Source of the DNA: Microbacterium sp. LWH7-1.2
Lineage (GTDB): Bacteria > Actinomycetota > Actinomycetes > Actinomycetales > Microbacteriaceae
Reading direction: 5' to 3'
DNA length: 64,000 nt
Assembly: GCF_038397755.1 (NCBI RefSeq)
Contig: NZ_CP151637.1
Location: 3,658,001 to 3,722,000, forward strand
The notes below the pieces were generated by a model. That model had not been told where the DNA came from and did no database searches. It saw only the letters and a program-made list of their open reading frames with translations. Below are positions 35,931-44,313 of the stretch, one piece after another (the stretch's first letter is position 1; each line of letters starts with the position of its first letter). Made by a program: the position numbers and the translations under genes.

Positions 35931-36816
35931 TGCCGCCCTGTGCGGGCGCTCGAGATGCCTCGCCCTCGAGGCGATTGACCTCGATCACGTAGTTGCCGCT
36001 CTCGGTCACCCACGACTTGCGACGCTGCACGATGTCGATGTCGTGCCCCGGTATGATTCGGCTCGTCTCGCCCTTCAGCTCGTCCTTGAGGGTCTTGTAG
36101 AGGCGGATGAGGTTGAAGTTGTTGCCCTGACCGTAGCCGGGGGTCCACATCTGCTCCACGTTGGAGTACCAGTACACGGTGTCACCGGCGACGACGAACG
36201 GCCCGTTCTGGGTCTCCACCTTGAACCACTGCGATCCAAACGTGTGCGAGTCGCGAGCCAGACGCGCGGTCACACCCGGGAGAAGTTCGGCGTCGCCATT
36301 GACGAAGCGGATGCGGCCGTCGGCAATTCCCTTCGACGCGCGTGCGAGGTCGGTGGGATCGAACGACGAGAAGATCCAGGCGCGGTCCGCGTCGGTGGGC
36401 ATCTGGTTGGCGTAGTCCACTGCCTGAGACCATCCGACGTACTCGTCGAACTGGACATACAGCTGTGCGTTGGGGAACGCCTCAAAGTTGCCCATGTGAT
36501 CGAAGTGCATATGCGACACGAGAATGACGTCGATGTCCTCGGGGGTGAGATCGACCTTCGCGAGAACCTCTGCCGGGCTCTCCCAGCTCTGGAACGGGTA
36601 GCGGTCGAGCCAGTAGTCGTTCCTGAACCCGCAGTCCACGAGCGCGACGTGCTGCTTGCCCCCCACCTCGCCGCCGATCAGCAGGGTGTACAGCATCGGG
36701 ATGCGGATGGTGCCCTGGTTGCTAAAGGGGCCGGACCCACCGAAGAAGTCGTGAGGCATCGTTCCTTGACAGAACTCGAGGGAGTAGATCGCGTAATCGG
36801 TCTTGCGTTCGCTCAT
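35917..36816 (-). CDS. MBL-fold hydrolase, N-acyl-homoserine-lactonase-like
   Basis: 299 residues from ATG 36816; an earlier in-frame start would overlap the operator. The motif SHMHFDHMGN is near residue 98, followed by H in RDSHTFGSQ, D in VVAGDTVYW and H in IIPGHD. The order and spacing fit the AttM/AiiB lactonase group. In this regulon it may open a lactone or cyclic amide intermediate rather than a quorum signal. A LacI operator lies 36 bases upstream. Confidence 0.9.
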   Translation of the reverse strand: MSERKTDYAIYSLEFCQGTMPHDFFGGSGPFSNQGTIRIPMLYTLLIGGEVGGKQHVALVDCGFRNDYWLDRYPFQSWESPAEVLAKVDLTPEDIDVILVSHMHFDHMGNFEAFPNAQLYVQFDEYVGWSQAVDYANQMPTDADRAWIFSSFDPTDLARASKGIADGRIRFVNGDAELLPGVTARLARDSHTFGSQWFKVETQNGPFVVAGDTVYWYSNVEQMWTPGYGQGNNFNLIRLYKTLKDELKGETSRIIPGHDIDIVQRRKSWVTESGNYVIEVNRLEGEASRAPAQGGTLLT

Positions 36817-36851
36817 GATCGGGCCGGCCTTTTCTCGGGTTGTCGGGCTAT

Positions 36852-36863
36852 GCAATCGTTTGC
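36852..36863. promoter_or_regulatory. LacI-type operator 8
   Basis: GCAATCGTTTGC, an exact copy of the consensus, upstream of the MBL hydrolase on the minus strand; ATGCAAA/TTTGCAT-like symmetry extends beyond the core. Confidence 0.8.
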
Positions 36864-37043
36864 ATAAGCAAACCACTGCCTATGCGTGCAGTAATGCTAT
36901 ACGTGCTCCGGGTGGTTGGCAACGCCTGATCTGGCGGCCTCACTCCGCCTGCGGCGGCCGCATCGGGAGTGGAATGCACCCAGTCGTCGTGTAGGCTGCA
37001 CGTCCACTCCTCCTTAACGGTTCAGGCCGAACACTAGTGCCGC

Positions 37044-38316
37044 ATGTCTGCCGGCACGATCGCCACCGCTGCGCTTGCATTCGCCGCCCGATACGTGGTC
37101 GACGTCGCCATCCTGCTCGGACCTGCGGACTACCTCGCGCTCATCATCGTCGCCTTCATGACCGTCGGCGCCCTGCTTCGGCGCGTCCGCCTCGCGCGGC
37201 TTCGTGAGTGTCGGCCTCGGCCTCGTCATCGGCCTCATCGGCTTCGACGCCCATAGCGGTGCGGCACGCTTCACGTTCGGCATCCCGCGGCTCCTGGACG
37301 GCGTCGACACGGTGGTCATCATCGTCGCACTCTTCGCCATGGGAGAGGCGATCTACCTCGCAGCGAAGATGCCAGGGCAAGCCGCAGGTCATGGCCATCA
37401 ACAAGGGCAAGCATCGGATGTCGCGCGAGGACTGGAAGCGGTCCTGGCCGGCGTGGCTTCGTGGCACGGCGATCGGCTGGCCTCTCGGGGCGGTCCCGGT
37501 CGGCGGCGCGGAGGTGCCGACGTTCCTCTCCTACGCGGCGGAGAAGAAGCTGTCCAAGAACAAGGAAGAGTTCGGGCACGGTGCGATCCAAGGCGTCGCT
37601 GGTCCCGACGCCGCGGACAACGCCAACGCCGCCGGCGCCCTGATGCCGCTCCTCGCGCTGGGCCTTCCGACCTCGGCAACTGCTGCCGTGATCCTCGTCG
37701 CGTTCCAGCAGTACGGCATCCAGCCGGGCCCTCGTCTCCTGGACACGCAGCCTGAACTGGTGTGGGGTCTGGTCGCCGCGCTGCTGATCGGCAACCTGAT
37801 GCTGCTCGTGATCAACCTGCCGCTCGTAGGCATGGGGCCAAGGTGCTGAAGATTCCGACGCCTTATCTGTACGCCGGTGTCATCACGTTCGCCCTGCTGG
37901 GCGCGTACAGCATCAACGGCTCTGTGTTCGACGTGTGGATCCTGCTCATCGTCGGCACCCTCGGCTACTTCATGCGCCAGTACGGCTTCCCGATCGCGCC
38001 GCTCATCATCGGCGTGATCCTCGGGCCGGTCGCCGAGCAGCAGCTGCGCCGCGCATTGGCCATCTCCGACGGCGATCCGTCCGCGCTGATCGCATCACCG
38101 TTTTCGATCGCCTGCTACCTGATCGTCATCGCCGTCGCGATCATCCCGCGCTTCCTCAAGCGGTGGGAGCGTCGGGTGGAGGCCGAGGTCGGTGTGGAGG
38201 AGATCGATACCGGCTTTGCAACGGCGACGTTGCGAACCGTCGACAAGCGCACCGTGCGACGCGAAGCCAAGGCCGACGCCAAGCCCAGCACTCCCGAGCA
38301 GTCAGACGACGAGTAA
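37044..38316 (+). pseudogene. Tripartite tricarboxylate transporter TctA-like permease, truncated and frameshifted
   Basis: Three successive frames give parts of one TctA-type large membrane subunit: [19 protein letters not shown], then [20 protein letters not shown] with [13 protein letters not shown], then [20 protein letters not shown] with [20 protein letters not shown] (the TctA signature), then [20 protein letters not shown] to the stop at 38316. The first about 130 residues and the TctB/TctC partners are missing. At least three shifts (near 37200, 37378 and 37843) show decay. The following dehydrogenase suggests a former hydroxy-di/tricarboxylate uptake unit. Confidence 0.85.
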
Positions 38317-38332
38317 GGAGGACACCCTGGAC

Positions 38333-39385
38333 ATGGTTCTACCCGGCGACGGGATCGGCCCCGAGATCACTACCGCAGCACTGGAAGTTCTCCGCGCAGT
38401 CGACTCGAAGCACGAGCTCGCACTGAACATCGAAATCGCCGACATCGGACTGAAGACCTTCGCTGAGGTCGGCCCTACCCTCCCCGAGTCGGTGCTGACC
38501 CAGCTCAGATACACCAGCGGGGTGATCCTCGGCCCCGTCTCGCACCACGAATACCCACCGAAAGCAGAGGGCGGATACAACCCATCCGCGGAGCTGCGCG
38601 TGCAACTCGACCTCTTCGCCAACGTGCGGCCCTGCCGGTCACGATTCGACATGTCGATCCTGCGTGCCCCGATGGATCTGGTCATCGTGCGCGAGAACAC
38701 CGAAGGCTTCTACTCCGACCGGAACATGTACGCGGGGTCGGGGGAGTTCATGCCCGACCGGGACAGTGCGTTCAGCATCCGCAAGGTCACCGCCCGCGCC
38801 TCCGCACGGGTCGCCCGGGCGGCCTTCGAGCTCGCCCGGGACCGACGCAAGAAGGTCACGGCGGTGCACAAGGCCAACGTCGTGAAACTGTCCGATGGGC
38901 TGTTCCTGCGCGAGGTGAGGCGCGTGGCGGAGGAATACCCCGACGTCGAGCTGCATGAGCTCATCGTGGATGCTGCTGCCGCCGCCCTGATCCGTCGGCC
39001 GGACTCGTTCGAAGTCATCGTCACCACGAACATGTTCGGCGACATCCTCTCGGACGAGGCGTCCGAGCTGTCCGGCAGCCTCGGTCTGGGCGGGTCGCTG
39101 AACGTCGGCGACGACCTGGCGATGGCGCAGGCGCAGCACGGCTCTGCGCCCGACATTGTCGGCCGTGGCATCGCGAACCCGACATCACTCCTCTTGTCGA
39201 CTGCGATGCTGTTGGACTGGCGCGGACGCCGGGACGACAACGCGTCCCTCACTGCGGCGGCGGCCGACATCGAGTCCGCGGTGGAGGCGACGCTGGCCGA
39301 TCCCTCGACCCGTACCGGCGACCTCGACGGGCCGCTGTCAACGCGCGAGTTCAGCGAGCAGGTGGTGCGCGCGCTCCATGACTGA
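38333..39385 (+). CDS. Isocitrate/isopropylmalate/tartrate dehydrogenase-family enzyme
   Basis: 350 residues from ATG 38333; AAGGAGG is 11 bases upstream, and the usual few residues before LPGDGIGPE are short, so the native start may have been lost. RENTEGFYSDRN near 120, KANVVKLSDGLF near 180 and TTNMFGDILSDEAS (metal-binding Asp) near 230 are intact. It performs NAD-dependent oxidative decarboxylation of a 2-hydroxy-3-carboxylic acid. The link with the TctA remnant favours a tartrate- or homoisocitrate-like substrate over leucine synthesis. Confidence 0.88.
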   Translation: MVLPGDGIGPEITTAALEVLRAVDSKHELALNIEIADIGLKTFAEVGPTLPESVLTQLRYTSGVILGPVSHHEYPPKAEGGYNPSAELRVQLDLFANVRPCRSRFDMSILRAPMDLVIVRENTEGFYSDRNMYAGSGEFMPDRDSAFSIRKVTARASARVARAAFELARDRRKKVTAVHKANVVKLSDGLFLREVRRVAEEYPDVELHELIVDAAAAALIRRPDSFEVIVTTNMFGDILSDEASELSGSLGLGGSLNVGDDLAMAQAQHGSAPDIVGRGIANPTSLLLSTAMLLDWRGRRDDNASLTAAAADIESAVEATLADPSTRTGDLDGPLSTREFSEQVVRALHD

Positions 39386-39391
39386 GCGCGC

Positions 39392-39430
39392 GAAGGGTGG
39401 CCCCCGCCGTCTGGCGGGGGGCCACCCTTC
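39392..39430. terminator. Terminator after the IDH-like gene
   Basis: GAAGGGTGGCCCCCGCC (39392-39408) pairs with the complementary arm ending CCACCCTTC at 39430, with a GTCT loop and one bulged G, then TTGACT. Confidence 0.82.
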
Positions 39431-39442
39431 TTGACTGACCGA

Positions 39443-39658
39443 TCAGAACGGAGCTGGAACGCCTTGTTCGGCCGCGACGCGCTGCAGATCGACGATCGTC
39501 TGCTCCGGCAGGACGATCCCGCCTTCCTGCAGGGTGCGCTCAGCCGTGCGGTCTTCGAGCTCTCCGGGGTAGAAGATTTTGTCGAAACCCTGCGCGAGAG
39601 GTGTCGCCTTCACCTCGGAGACGAGGGTCGCCACCCGGGCCTCGTAGTCGGCTGGGAG
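39443..39658 (-). pseudogene. Malate/L-lactate dehydrogenase (Ldh-type), C-terminal fragment
   Basis: The minus strand encodes about 70 residues, ATPLAQGFDKIFYPGE and LPEQTIVDLQRVAAEQG, the C-terminal end of the Ldh_2/YlbC-type NAD(P)H-dependent 2-hydroxyacid dehydrogenases. The protein stops being recognisable at about 39658, where the oppositely oriented cupin sequence begins. No start or Rossmann part is present. Confidence 0.8.
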
Positions 39659-40323
39659 GGGCGCGCACCATCCCGCTCGTTACGGCCGCGCGGGGTGCGA
39701 CGACCTACCTCAACGGCATCACGATCTTCGGACCGGGTGCGCAGATCGCCCATCATGTCCACAACGTCGCCGAACCGGTGATGGTGATCCAGGGGAACGC
39801 CGTCGTCGACATCGACGGGGAACGCACTGCGCTGCGCACGTTCGACACCACCTTCGTGCCCGCCAACGTCGCCCACCACTTTGAGAACGCGTCAGAAGCC
39901 GAGGACATGCGGATCTTCTGGACCTACGGATCCCTGGACGCCACCCGCACCATCGTCGAAACCGGCGAACACGGCCGCGTCGACGGCGAGGGGACCGCCG
40001 AGCTGACCAGCAACGTCCCGCGAGTGGTGCGAGAGATTGCCGTCATCAACGTCAAGGCCGGGCACGAGGACGCGTTCGAGAACGCCGTCGCCGAGGCCGC
40101 CCCGCTGTTTCAAACCGCCGGCGGGGCTCGCACCTTCTCCCTGGACCGCTCCGAGGAGCACCCCACCCGCTACCGGCTCACCGTCGCCTGGAACAGCATC
40201 GAGGGCCACATCGTGGGATTCCGCAACTCGCCCGCGTTCACCCGCTGGCGTGAACTCATCGGCGACCACATCGACGGCACCCCCACCGTCGAGCACACCC
40301 GCCATGTCCTGACCGCCTTCTGA
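39601..40323 (+). CDS. Cupin plus antibiotic-biosynthesis-monooxygenase domain protein, N-terminally truncated
   Basis: Recognisable protein begins at about 39661 with GARTIPLVTAARG. A cupin barrel follows (PGAQIAHHVHNVAEPVMVIQ, His ligands near residues 58-60; ANVAHHFENA) and then an ABM dimeric alpha-beta barrel (VVREIAVINVKAGHEDAFEN). The stop is at 40323. The first residues of the family are missing and the only upstream start, GTG 39601, lies within the inverted Ldh fragment, so the 5-prime end is a rearrangement scar. It may be weakly expressed or dead. A role as a dioxygenase or isomerase is possible. Confidence 0.6.
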   Translation: MSPSPRRRGSPPGPRSRLGGARTIPLVTAARGATTYLNGITIFGPGAQIAHHVHNVAEPVMVIQGNAVVDIDGERTALRTFDTTFVPANVAHHFENASEAEDMRIFWTYGSLDATRTIVETGEHGRVDGEGTAELTSNVPRVVREIAVINVKAGHEDAFENAVAEAAPLFQTAGGARTFSLDRSEEHPTRYRLTVAWNSIEGHIVGFRNSPAFTRWRELIGDHIDGTPTVEHTRHVLTAF

Positions 40324-40826
40324 CACCCCTCAAGGAGAGGGAGTATCCCCAGGACGCACGTCTTGGGGCGATCGACGAGCCCGGGTTGGGCGCGCGCATC
40401 GTCATTGACGGCGAACGTGCGGTCGCCGCCGAGGCGTGCTCGACTGCGACTAACGAGGTGGAGATGTTCAGCGCCGACCACATCGTAGTGGCGAGGGACC
40501 GTGAGCATGGGCAACCGGCGTACCAGCACGAGCTCCATCCGGGTGTTCGCGGCAGTGGGGGACGACCGGCGTCCGGTACCGGCGCCTCACCGGCATCCGC
40601 CTGATCTACACGGGGCCGCGCAGCACGCGCATCGTCGTAGGGTATACGGCGGATCCGCGCACGCCCGACCAGCGCCTTGCTACCATCGCGTGTCTTCTCG
40701 TAGACGAGCCGGCGGCACGCGGTGCGTATCGCCGTTCGGAACCGATGCGTCCCGTTTTTTTTATAGCAGATGATGTAAAAACACGGCATAATCAAGAGAT
40801 CGTTGTTCACTCTCGAAAGGTCTTCT
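40324..40826. other. 503-bp intergenic stretch
   Basis: No supported gene. Short open frames have no family features. The last 80 bases are AT-rich (a T8 run at 40755-40762, CATAAT near 40787) and look like the promoter of the acyl-CoA synthetase. The first part follows an abrupt end of the cupin gene and may be decayed coding sequence. Confidence 0.5.
40772..40782 (+). promoter_or_regulatory. GATGTAAAA motif, candidate IclR site
   Basis: GATGTAAAAAC resembles the GATGTAAAATC and GATGTAAAGAC repeats before the binding-protein gene at 57138. It is 45 bases before the acyl-CoA synthetase start. Confidence 0.4.
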
Positions 40827-42971
40827 GTGGCCGAGCACACATGTGCCCTCCCGATTTCGCTTGCGGCAGTCGCAAAGCCCGCAAGCGTCGCGATCATCGG
40901 TGCGTCCAGTTCACGTTCGTACGCAACCGGTAACCAGGTCATCCGCAACCTGCGCGCCAGCAGGTACCCCGGTCGGATCGTTGTCATCAACCCGGCGGGG
41001 GGGTCCATCGAGGGTGTGGACGCGGTGACAACGGCGAGGGCAGCCGGGCCGGTGGACCTGGTCGTCGTCGCGGTGGGTCCGCGCGCGGTGGTCGCCGCAG
41101 TGCGTGACGCGCGCGAAGCTGGAGCACGAGCGGCCCTCGTGATGAGCGTGGGAATGACTGCGGGTGACCTGCTCGAACTCGCGTCGTTCGCGCGTGACTC
41201 CGGCATGCCGGTGCACGGGCCGAATTGCATGGGCTTGATAAACGTCGGTGACGACGTGATGCTGTGGGCCGATGAGGGAATTCTCGCAGGGCTTCCTGCC
41301 GGTCCGGTCGCTCTGATCTCGCAGTCTGGCTCCGGCGCCATCTTCGTGGCGCGCTCGATGACCGGCGTGGGATTCACGCACGTGGTGTCCACGGGCAGCG
41401 AGGCGTGCATCACCACCGCCGAATACATCGACTACCTCGTCGACGATGAAGCGACAGGCGTCATCGGCCTCATCATCGAGTCTGTGGGCGCGCCCGAGCG
41501 CTTCGCGCGGGCCGTCGCCAGGGCTCGCGAGGCAGGTAAGCCGATCGTGGCTCTGAAGGTGGGTCGAAGCCAAGCGGGCGCCCGCGCGACGGTCGCGCAT
41601 ACCGGTGCGATGATGTCCGAGGACGGCGTCGTCGCGGCCTACTTCGATGGCATCGGCGTGCCGCTTGTCAAGGATTACGACGCGCTCGCCGCCACATTGG
41701 AGTTGCTCGCGCATCATCGCGACAAGCCCTTTGGAAGCGCGCGAGTTGCGGCGATCACGATTTCCGGTGGTCAAGCCGCCCTCACGGCCGATTTGGCGGA
41801 CTCTGCGGGGGTGACTCTCGCTCCCTTGAGCGCTGAAACACGAATGAGACTTCAGGAAGCATTACCGGGCGCAGGGGTCAACAACCCCCTCGACGCAGGC
41901 GGCAGCGAGGCCGCTGAGGACGAGTGGTACGGCCGCTGTCTCGATCTGCTCGCTGATGACCCGACGGTCGATGTCGTGCTCGTTGTCACCGACTCCCAGG
42001 CTAGCTTGAACGATGTCGAGATCAGCTACGAGGATGACATCGTGGCTGACGCACGCGCGGCAGCTCTGCGGCACGCCAAGCCGTTCGTCTTTGCTTCGAG
42101 TTCGTCTCTTTCCATCCATCCGAGCCGCATCGCTTCTACGGACGATCCGTCTCCTCACATTCGAGGGATCGGCAACGCCCTCACGGCGATCGCCGCCGCG
42201 GCTGCAGCCCTTGCGCCGGCATCCAAAGAAGCGTCGAGGCCGGCGGGTATCCCGCACGGTCGGGAACTCGAGGAACTCCGAGATCTCGTACGTTCTTCCG
42301 GCGGCAGAATCGCCAACGACGTCGGCGAGAGGCTGCTGTTCGCATACGGCATCAAGACGGCGGAGTCGTTGAGGACGAGTTCACTCGAAGAAGCCGTGGA
42401 TTGGGCGGACGCGGCCGGATACCCCGTCGTCTTGAAAGTCGACTCGCCGGACATCCCACACCGCACGGATGTCCGGGGAGTGGTTGTCGGGATCGCAAGC
42501 TCCGCAGCGCTGCGAACCGAGTGGGCTGAAATGTTCGAGCGAATCCGCAAGTCAAGGCCTGACGCAGCGCTGATCGGTGCCGAGATCCAACGCCAATTGC
42601 CAGCCGGCATCGAGGCTATCGTCGGTGCCGTAAGAGATCCGGCCATAGGCGCGACGGTCGGCGTGGGGCTCGGCGGTGTCCTTGTCGAGCTTCTCCGCGA
42701 TGCCGAATCGGTATTCGCTCCTGCCTCGCCCGGCGCTGTGAAGGCGGCCCTCGGCAAGACCCGGCTCGGCCGGCTGCTCGATGGTTACCGCGGCATCACT
42801 CCGACCATCGACCACGGGCCGTTGATCGACACCGTCGTGCGAGTGTCCTGGCTCATGCAGGATTTCAGCGGACTGATCGCCGAGCTGGAGGCCAATCCCG
42901 TCCTCATCGATCCGGAAACCGGCAGAGCGTTCGCTGTGGACGTGTTGCTCGTGCCTACGCCGCGCGCTTGA
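40827..42971 (+). CDS. Acyl-CoA synthetase, NDP-forming (fused acetate-CoA ligase type)
   Basis: 714 residues from GTG 40827 with AAAGG 7 bases before. The domains are CoA-binding (VAIIGASS near 24), two succinyl-CoA-ligase-like domains with the phospho-His in VAHTGAMMSEDG (about 262), and a C-terminal ATP-grasp_5 domain (PVVLKVDSPDIPHRTDVRG near 537). It forms an acyl-CoA with ADP and phosphate release. In the second catabolic block it could activate the acid product for oxidation. It is a single-gene unit closed by a strong hairpin. Confidence 0.92.
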   Translation: MAEHTCALPISLAAVAKPASVAIIGASSSRSYATGNQVIRNLRASRYPGRIVVINPAGGSIEGVDAVTTARAAGPVDLVVVAVGPRAVVAAVRDAREAGARAALVMSVGMTAGDLLELASFARDSGMPVHGPNCMGLINVGDDVMLWADEGILAGLPAGPVALISQSGSGAIFVARSMTGVGFTHVVSTGSEACITTAEYIDYLVDDEATGVIGLIIESVGAPERFARAVARAREAGKPIVALKVGRSQAGARATVAHTGAMMSEDGVVAAYFDGIGVPLVKDYDALAATLELLAHHRDKPFGSARVAAITISGGQAALTADLADSAGVTLAPLSAETRMRLQEALPGAGVNNPLDAGGSEAAEDEWYGRCLDLLADDPTVDVVLVVTDSQASLNDVEISYEDDIVADARAAALRHAKPFVFASSSSLSIHPSRIASTDDPSPHIRGIGNALTAIAAAAAALAPASKEASRPAGIPHGRELEELRDLVRSSGGRIANDVGERLLFAYGIKTAESLRTSSLEEAVDWADAAGYPVVLKVDSPDIPHRTDVRGVVVGIASSAALRTEWAEMFERIRKSRPDAALIGAEIQRQLPAGIEAIVGAVRDPAIGATVGVGLGGVLVELLRDAESVFAPASPGAVKAALGKTRLGRLLDGYRGITPTIDHGPLIDTVVRVSWLMQDFSGLIAELEANPVLIDPETGRAFAVDVLLVPTPRA

Positions 42972-42981
42972 GGCGACCCGG

Positions 42982-43009
42982 ACGCCTAGACGGTACGCCG
43001 TCTAGGCGT
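42982..43009. terminator. Terminator after acyl-CoA synthetase
   Basis: ACGCCTAGACGG (42982-42993) and CCGTCTAGGCGT (42998-43009) form a perfect 12-bp stem with a TACG loop. Confidence 0.85.
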
Positions 43010-43125
43010 ACTGCCCAGGGACGTTGGTTGATCTGCGACGACTCGCTGTAGTCGTTCGGGTGTGAAGAGGGCCTCCTGCGTTGGAGTGGAGCTGCTTAGG
43101 TTCCGTTCCGACGAGGAGGCCCTCG

Positions 43126-43924
43126 ATGTCCCACGCTAGGGCCGCCCTGACTCCGATCCAACGCTTGCGGATCGGAAGGCTGATCGTCGACGAGGGGTGG
43201 CCTGTCGCGCACGCGGCGGTGTTCTTCCACGTCTCATGGCCGACCGCGAACCGCTGGGCTCAGCGGGGTGCGGCGATGGGTGCCGCGGGGATGCAGGACA
43301 GGTCTTCGCGCCCGCACCGGTCCCCGAACCGGGCGTCTGCGCAGACGGTGCGGCGGATCGTGCATCTGCGTCGGAAGAAGCGGCTCGGTCTGGTCGGAAT
43401 CGGCGGCGTGCTCGGCATGCCGGCCTCGACCGTCCATGCGGTTCTCGTCCGGGGTCGGCTGCACCGGTTGCGGCACGTCGATGTGCGCAGGGGAGCCGAT
43501 CCGCCGTTACGAGCATGCCTATCCGGGCGCGATGATCCACGTTGACGTGAAAAATCTCGGCAACATCCCTGACGGCGGCGGCTGGCGGATGGTCGGAAAG
43601 CAGCAGGGCGATCGGAACCGATCCGCCACACCGGGCAAGGAGCGCAGCCCCAGACACAGTGGCGTGCTGATGCGGCATGCGTTCGTGCACACCGTGATCG
43701 ACGACAACTCCCGCCTCGCCTACGCGAAGATTCATGACGACGAGACCGCGGCGACTGCTGTCGGGGTGCTTCGCCGGGCGACGTCATGGTTCGCCAGCCG
43801 CGGCGTGATCGTCGAACGGGTGCTCTCCGACAACGGTGCCGCCTACAGATCGCACGCCTGGCGCGACGCCTGCAACGAGCTCGGCATCCGGCCTAAGAAG
43901 ACCCGTTCCTACCGGCCGCAGACG
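43126..43924 (+). pseudogene. IS481-family transposase, frameshifted and 3-prime truncated
   Basis: From ATG 43126 (GAGGAGG upstream) the HTH part LTPIQRLRIGRLIV and PTANRWAQRG is readable, then a shift near 43487 leads to EPIRRYEHAYPGAMIHVDVK, with the DDE core Asp, VIDDNSRLAYAKI and LSDNGAAYRSH. The reading stops abruptly after SYRPQT at about 43922, where SDR sequence of opposite strand begins, so the last Glu and right end are lost. The left end may lie near 43010. The element cannot move by itself. Confidence 0.9.
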
Positions 43925-44225
43925 AGGCCACCCCCTCCGCGCCACCCCTCGACAAGGTGCAGCAGTCCATCGATAGGGCCGAATCGCTCCCGCAGGGGTC
44001 CGCGAGCGCGAACACTTCTTCTTCCTCGGTCAAGTCCGCCTGCGCAGTGGCGATCCGCGGGTCCAGGGACTTGGCCTTGACAAGTTTCTCGGCGTCGCGA
44101 CCCATCACGACGACACGAGCGCCCGCGGCCGCGAGCGCAGTTGCAGCGAAGAATCCGGCGTCGCTGGTTCCCCCGGCCAGCACGACCGTTCGACCGTGAA
44201 CACCGGTGCTGCTGCTACTGCTCAT
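43925..44225 (-). pseudogene. SDR-family oxidoreductase, N-terminal fragment
   Basis: From ATG 44225 on the minus strand, GRTVVLAGGTSDAGFFAATAL is the Rossmann start and VVVMGRDAEKL the adenine loop. After FALADPC a one-base loss near 43985 hides the continuation LRERFGPIDGLLHLVEG. The gene is cut at 43925 by the IS481 remnant, so the catalytic half is gone. Its promoter region is shared with the binding-protein gene at 44314. Confidence 0.82.
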
Positions 44226-44248
44226 GGAGTTCAGCGTAGGGCGACTGG

Positions 44249-44292
44249 TTGCGTTTTACATAGCAACTGTTCTATAAAAGTGACCAACGCAA
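44249..44292. promoter_or_regulatory. Divergent promoter region with inverted repeat
   Basis: TTGCGTT (44249-44255) and AACGCAA (44286-44292) form an inverted repeat around an AT-rich core. The core contains, on the minus strand, CTATGTAAAAC (44253-44263), similar to the GATGTAAAA motif of the second block. Confidence 0.4.
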
Positions 44293-44313
44293 ACGACGAA
44301 GGTGGGCGGGAAG

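Noticed and set aside
35917-36816. Quorum-quenching AHL lactonase as a firm function for the MBL gene.
   Set aside because: The fold and motif fit, but the LacI operator places it with catabolic genes, so pathway lactone or lactam hydrolysis is equally possible.
40827-40860. N-terminus of the acyl-CoA synthetase (TCALPIS; EIGRAHV on the other strand) resembles sequencing-adapter peptides.
   Set aside because: The DNA differs from the known adapter at several positions, mostly third codon positions, the frame has a good ribosome-binding site, and the reading continues smoothly into the CoA-binding domain. Chance similarity is more likely than contamination, but read-level checking would settle it.
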